Source: Clostridia bacterium (GTDB taxonomy: Bacteria; Bacillota; Clostridia; TANB77; UBA1234). Taken from it: a stretch of DNA of 26,669 nt. The position numbers and the translations under genes are program-made. The DNA lies in NCBI GenBank assembly GCA_900765095.1, contig CAAFRB010000090.1:1-26669 (forward strand), read 5' to 3'. Below the pieces are notes generated by a model that saw only the letters and a program-made list of their open reading frames with translations, was not told the origin of the DNA and made no database searches. Below are positions 24,797-26,669 of the stretch, piece by piece (the first letter of the stretch is position 1; the number at the start of each line of letters is the position of its first letter).

Positions 24797-24837
24797 AAAA
24801 AAGACTAGTTTGGACATTAGTTCAAGCTAGTCTTTTT
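24797..24837 (+). terminator. Terminator of the small orphan gene
   Basis: AAAAAAGACTAG (24797-24808) pairs with CTAGTCTTTTT (24827-24837); TTG/CAA and AC/GT extend the stem inside with single mismatches. A T-rich run follows and leads straight into repeat copy B. Confidence 0.85.
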
Positions 24838-24839
24838 GC

Positions 24840-24980
24840 TTTTTATACAATAGGAAAGTACCAAATTTGAAACCTTTTATGTATTAATTTTCTTTTCTAT
24901 TGTATAAAAAACTTTAATTTATGCGAGAGATTTTCTTTCAGTTAGAAACTCCGAGGCTTGAAATTAAAAGAATGAAAAGC
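24840..24980 (-). repeat. Dispersed composite repeat, copy B (minus orientation)
   Basis: On the plus strand the inverted-repeat arms are TTTTTATACAATAGGAAAG (24840-24858) and CTTTTCTATTGTATAAAAAA (24892-24911), with one mismatch. The palindromic module follows: GAGAGATTTTC (24925-24935), then a degenerate GAAACTCCG. Last comes AAGAATGAAAAG, matching the start hairpin of copy A. Bases 24840-24935 match the reverse complement of 17549-17645 with four mismatches. With the preceding terminator it makes up most of a 322-base gene-free gap; the remainder holds the gap promoter. Confidence 0.85.
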
Positions 24981-25049
24981 TAAGATTTCCGTTATTTCTT
25001 GTAGTAGTAAAGAGTTTTTTCTAACAATAAAGATTTCTATAATAAAATA

Positions 25050-25078
25050 TTGATAATTGTGGGATAATGATATAAAAT
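25050..25078 (+). promoter_or_regulatory. Promoter of gap-pgk
   Basis: TTGATA (25050-25055) and TAAAAT (25073-25078) are separated by 17 bases, 35 bases before the start codon. Confidence 0.55.
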
Positions 25079-25112
25079 AAATTCGAAGAAATTTTAAAGG
25101 AGGAATATTATT

Positions 25113-26129
25113 ATGTCAGTAAAAGTAGCTATAAATGGATTTGGTCGTATAGGACGTCTAGCATTTAGACAAATGTTTGGAGCAGAGGGATATGAAATCG
25201 TTGCAATTAACGATTTAACAAGTCCAACAATGTTAGCTCATTTGTTAAAATATGATTCAGCACAAGGAAGATATGCAAAGGCAGATACTGTATTTGCAGG
25301 TGAGGATTCTATTACTGTTGATGGAAAAGAAATTAAAATATATGCAAAACCAAATGCTGAGGAACTTCCTTGGGGTGAAATCGGCGTTGACGTTGTTCTT
25401 GAGTGCACAGGTTTCTACACTTCAAAAGAAAAAGCAGAGGCTCATATAAGAGCTGGTGCTAAAAAAGTTGTTATATCAGCTCCTGCTGGTAAAGATTTGC
25501 CAACAGTTGTATACGGAGTTAATGAGAAAATTTTAACACCAGAAGATAAAATAATTTCTGCTGCATCATGCACAACAAACTGCTTAGCTCCAATGGCAAA
25601 TACACTTAATAAATATGCACCAATTCAATCTGGTATAATGTCTACAATTCATGCTTATACAGGAGATCAAATGTTATTAGATGGTCCACATAGAAAAGGA
25701 GATTTAAGAAGAGCAAGAGCTGCTGCTATGAGTATAGTTCCAAATTCAACTGGTGCTGCTAAAGCAATCGGTCTTGTAATTCCAGAGTTAAATGGTAAGC
25801 TTATTGGTTCTGCACAAAGAGTTCCAGTTCCAACAGGTTCAACAACAATTTTAACAGCTGTTGTTAAGGGTGAAGATATCACAATAGAAGGAATAAATGC
25901 AGCAATGAAAGCTGCTGCTTCTGAATCTTTTGGATACACAGAAGAGCCACTTGTTTCATCAGATATAATAGGAATCACTTATGGTTCATTATTCGATGCA
26001 ACACAAACAATGGTTACAAAGATTGAAGACGGATTATATCAAGTTCAAGTTGTTGCTTGGTATGATAATGAAAACTCATACACAAGCCAAATGGTAAGAA
26101 CAATTAAATATTTTGCTGAATTAGGTTAA
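25113..26129 (+). CDS. gap: Glyceraldehyde-3-phosphate dehydrogenase
   Basis: A 338-residue glycolytic enzyme that oxidises glyceraldehyde-3-phosphate to 1,3-bisphosphoglycerate. The Rossmann motif is INGFGRIGRLAFRQ (8-21). D34 in AINDLTSP favours NAD+ over NADP+, as expected for a glycolytic GapA. The catalytic cysteine is C153 in SAASCTTNCLAP. The S-loop region has TGDQMLLDGPHRKGDLRRARAAAMSIVPNSTGAAKA, and WYDNENSYTSQMVRTIKYFAEL closes the protein. Length and motifs are complete. AAAGGAGGA gives a strong ribosome binding site. pgk follows 82 bases later in the usual glycolytic order. Confidence 0.97.
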   Translation: MSVKVAINGFGRIGRLAFRQMFGAEGYEIVAINDLTSPTMLAHLLKYDSAQGRYAKADTVFAGEDSITVDGKEIKIYAKPNAEELPWGEIGVDVVLECTGFYTSKEKAEAHIRAGAKKVVISAPAGKDLPTVVYGVNEKILTPEDKIISAASCTTNCLAPMANTLNKYAPIQSGIMSTIHAYTGDQMLLDGPHRKGDLRRARAAAMSIVPNSTGAAKAIGLVIPELNGKLIGSAQRVPVPTGSTTILTAVVKGEDITIEGINAAMKAAASESFGYTEEPLVSSDIIGITYGSLFDATQTMVTKIEDGLYQVQVVAWYDNENSYTSQMVRTIKYFAELG

Positions 26130-26158
26130 TCTAAGAATTCACAATTAAGAATATAAGC

Positions 26159-26185
26159 GGGGACGTCAGGTAGACTGGCGTTCCT
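26159..26185 (+). promoter_or_regulatory. Hairpin between gap and pgk (possible mRNA stability or processing element)
   Basis: GGGGACGTCAG (26159-26169) pairs with CTGGCGTTCCT (26175-26185) over 11 positions, with G-U wobbles, around a GTAGA loop. There is no T tract, so it is not a terminator. It ends 26 bases before the pgk ATG. Confidence 0.5.
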
Positions 26186-26211
26186 CGTGCCTATATGGAA
26201 AGGATAAAATT

Positions 26212-26669
26212 ATGAATAAAAAAACTATTGAAGATATTGATGTAAATGGCAAAAAGGTTTTAGTAAGATGTGATTTTAATGTTCCTCTAGACGTTGAAAC
26301 AAAAACTAAGATTACTGATGATAGAAGAATTACAGAGGCATTACCAACCATTAAATATTTAATGGAACATGGTGCTAGAGTAATTTTATGTTCACACATT
26401 GGTAAAACGAAAAATAAGCAATCACTTGCACCAGTAGCAAAAAGACTTTCAGAGCTTCTAGGAAGGGAAATACCTTTTGCTAGTGATGTAATAGGTGAAG
26501 ATGCAAAGGCTAAAATTGCAGCACTTAAAGATGGAGATGTAATGCTATTAGAAAATGTTCGTCTACATGAAGAAGAAGAGGCAAATGATCCAGAATTTGC
26601 AAAAGCTTTAGCATCTCTTGCTGACATATATGTAAACGATGCTTTTGGGACAGCACATAGAGCACACGC
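26212..26669 (+). CDS. pgk: Phosphoglycerate kinase, 3'-truncated by window edge
   Basis: The first 152 codons are present with no stop. The N-terminal domain carries the substrate-binding signature KKVLVRCDFNVPLD (about 14-27), the basic patch ILCSHIGKTKNKQSLAPVAKRL, DVMLLENVRLHEEEEAND and VNDAFGTAHRAH. The enzyme transfers phosphate from 1,3-bisphosphoglycerate to ADP. The usual SHLGRP is SHIGKT here, a minor departure. AAAGGA lies upstream of the ATG. The adjacent gap supplies its substrate. Confidence 0.95.
   Translation, partial: MNKKTIEDIDVNGKKVLVRCDFNVPLDVETKTKITDDRRITEALPTIKYLMEHGARVILCSHIGKTKNKQSLAPVAKRLSELLGREIPFASDVIGEDAKAKIAALKDGDVMLLENVRLHEEEEANDPEFAKALASLADIYVNDAFGTAHRAH

Noticed and set aside
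17488..24980. A composite transposon or insertion sequence bounded by copies A and B
   Set aside because: The block holds housekeeping genes (mtaB, helD, tRNA-Leu) and no transposase, so the repeats are better read as independent short elements.
26166..26627. A 153-codon minus-strand frame at the right end
   Set aside because: It is the shadow of the clearly recognisable phosphoglycerate kinase gene on the plus strand.

Overview
The window is a 26.7 kb stretch of AT-rich chromosome from a low-GC Gram-positive bacterium, most likely a member of the Clostridia. The reasons are strong AGGAGG-type ribosome binding sites, AGA-dominated arginine codons, heavy A/T third positions, and family choices such as PNPase, RimO/PgsA, FtsK/SpoIIIE, HelD, MtaB and a DUF421-DUF4363 pair. 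The species cannot be named from the sequence. I see no transposase, integrase, phage structural gene or CRISPR array; most of the window is conserved core genome.

Layout. (1) 1-1960: the 3' part of pnp, then a P-loop/Asp23-like protein, closed by a terminator. (2) 1961-2340: a 380-base non-coding leader with strong and mutually exclusive hairpins. (3) 2341-5573: a two-component system (response regulator, sensor kinase) followed by two envelope proteins, one with a LESGD repeat and one exported coiled coil. It ends at a terminator that lies inside the start of the next reading frame. (4) 5529-9306: a DUF5665 membrane protein, then, from its own promoter, a hexapeptide acetyltransferase, ftsY, rimO and pgsA. 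(5) 9456-15665: ligA, ftsK and a beta-CASP metallo-beta-lactamase RNase. (6) 15816-17469: a small holin-like membrane protein on the minus strand, then a DUF421-DUF4363 pair. (7) 17685-19480: a monocistronic second beta-CASP-type protein with codon use unlike its neighbours. (8) 19507-24059: a membrane metallophosphoesterase, mtaB and helD. (9) 24060-25112: tRNA-Leu(CAA) on the minus strand and a 70-residue orphan protein with a near-perfect promoter. (10) 25113-26669: gap and the start of pgk, separated by a hairpin.

How the genes work together. Many encode housekeeping RNA and translation functions (pnp, two beta-CASP proteins, rimO, mtaB, helD, tRNA-Leu), with membrane targeting and lipid synthesis (ftsY, pgsA), DNA replication and segregation (ligA, ftsK) and glycolysis (gap-pgk).

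The most unusual structure is a family of short dispersed repeats in intergenic regions. There are four copies of a palindromic module (15719-15793, 17488-17645, 24061-24137, 24840-24980). Two of them carry a nearly identical 75-bp extension bounded by 20-bp inverted repeats, and a half-copy lies at 19421-19446. These copies flank the two genes whose base composition looks least native. No protein in the window explains their spread.
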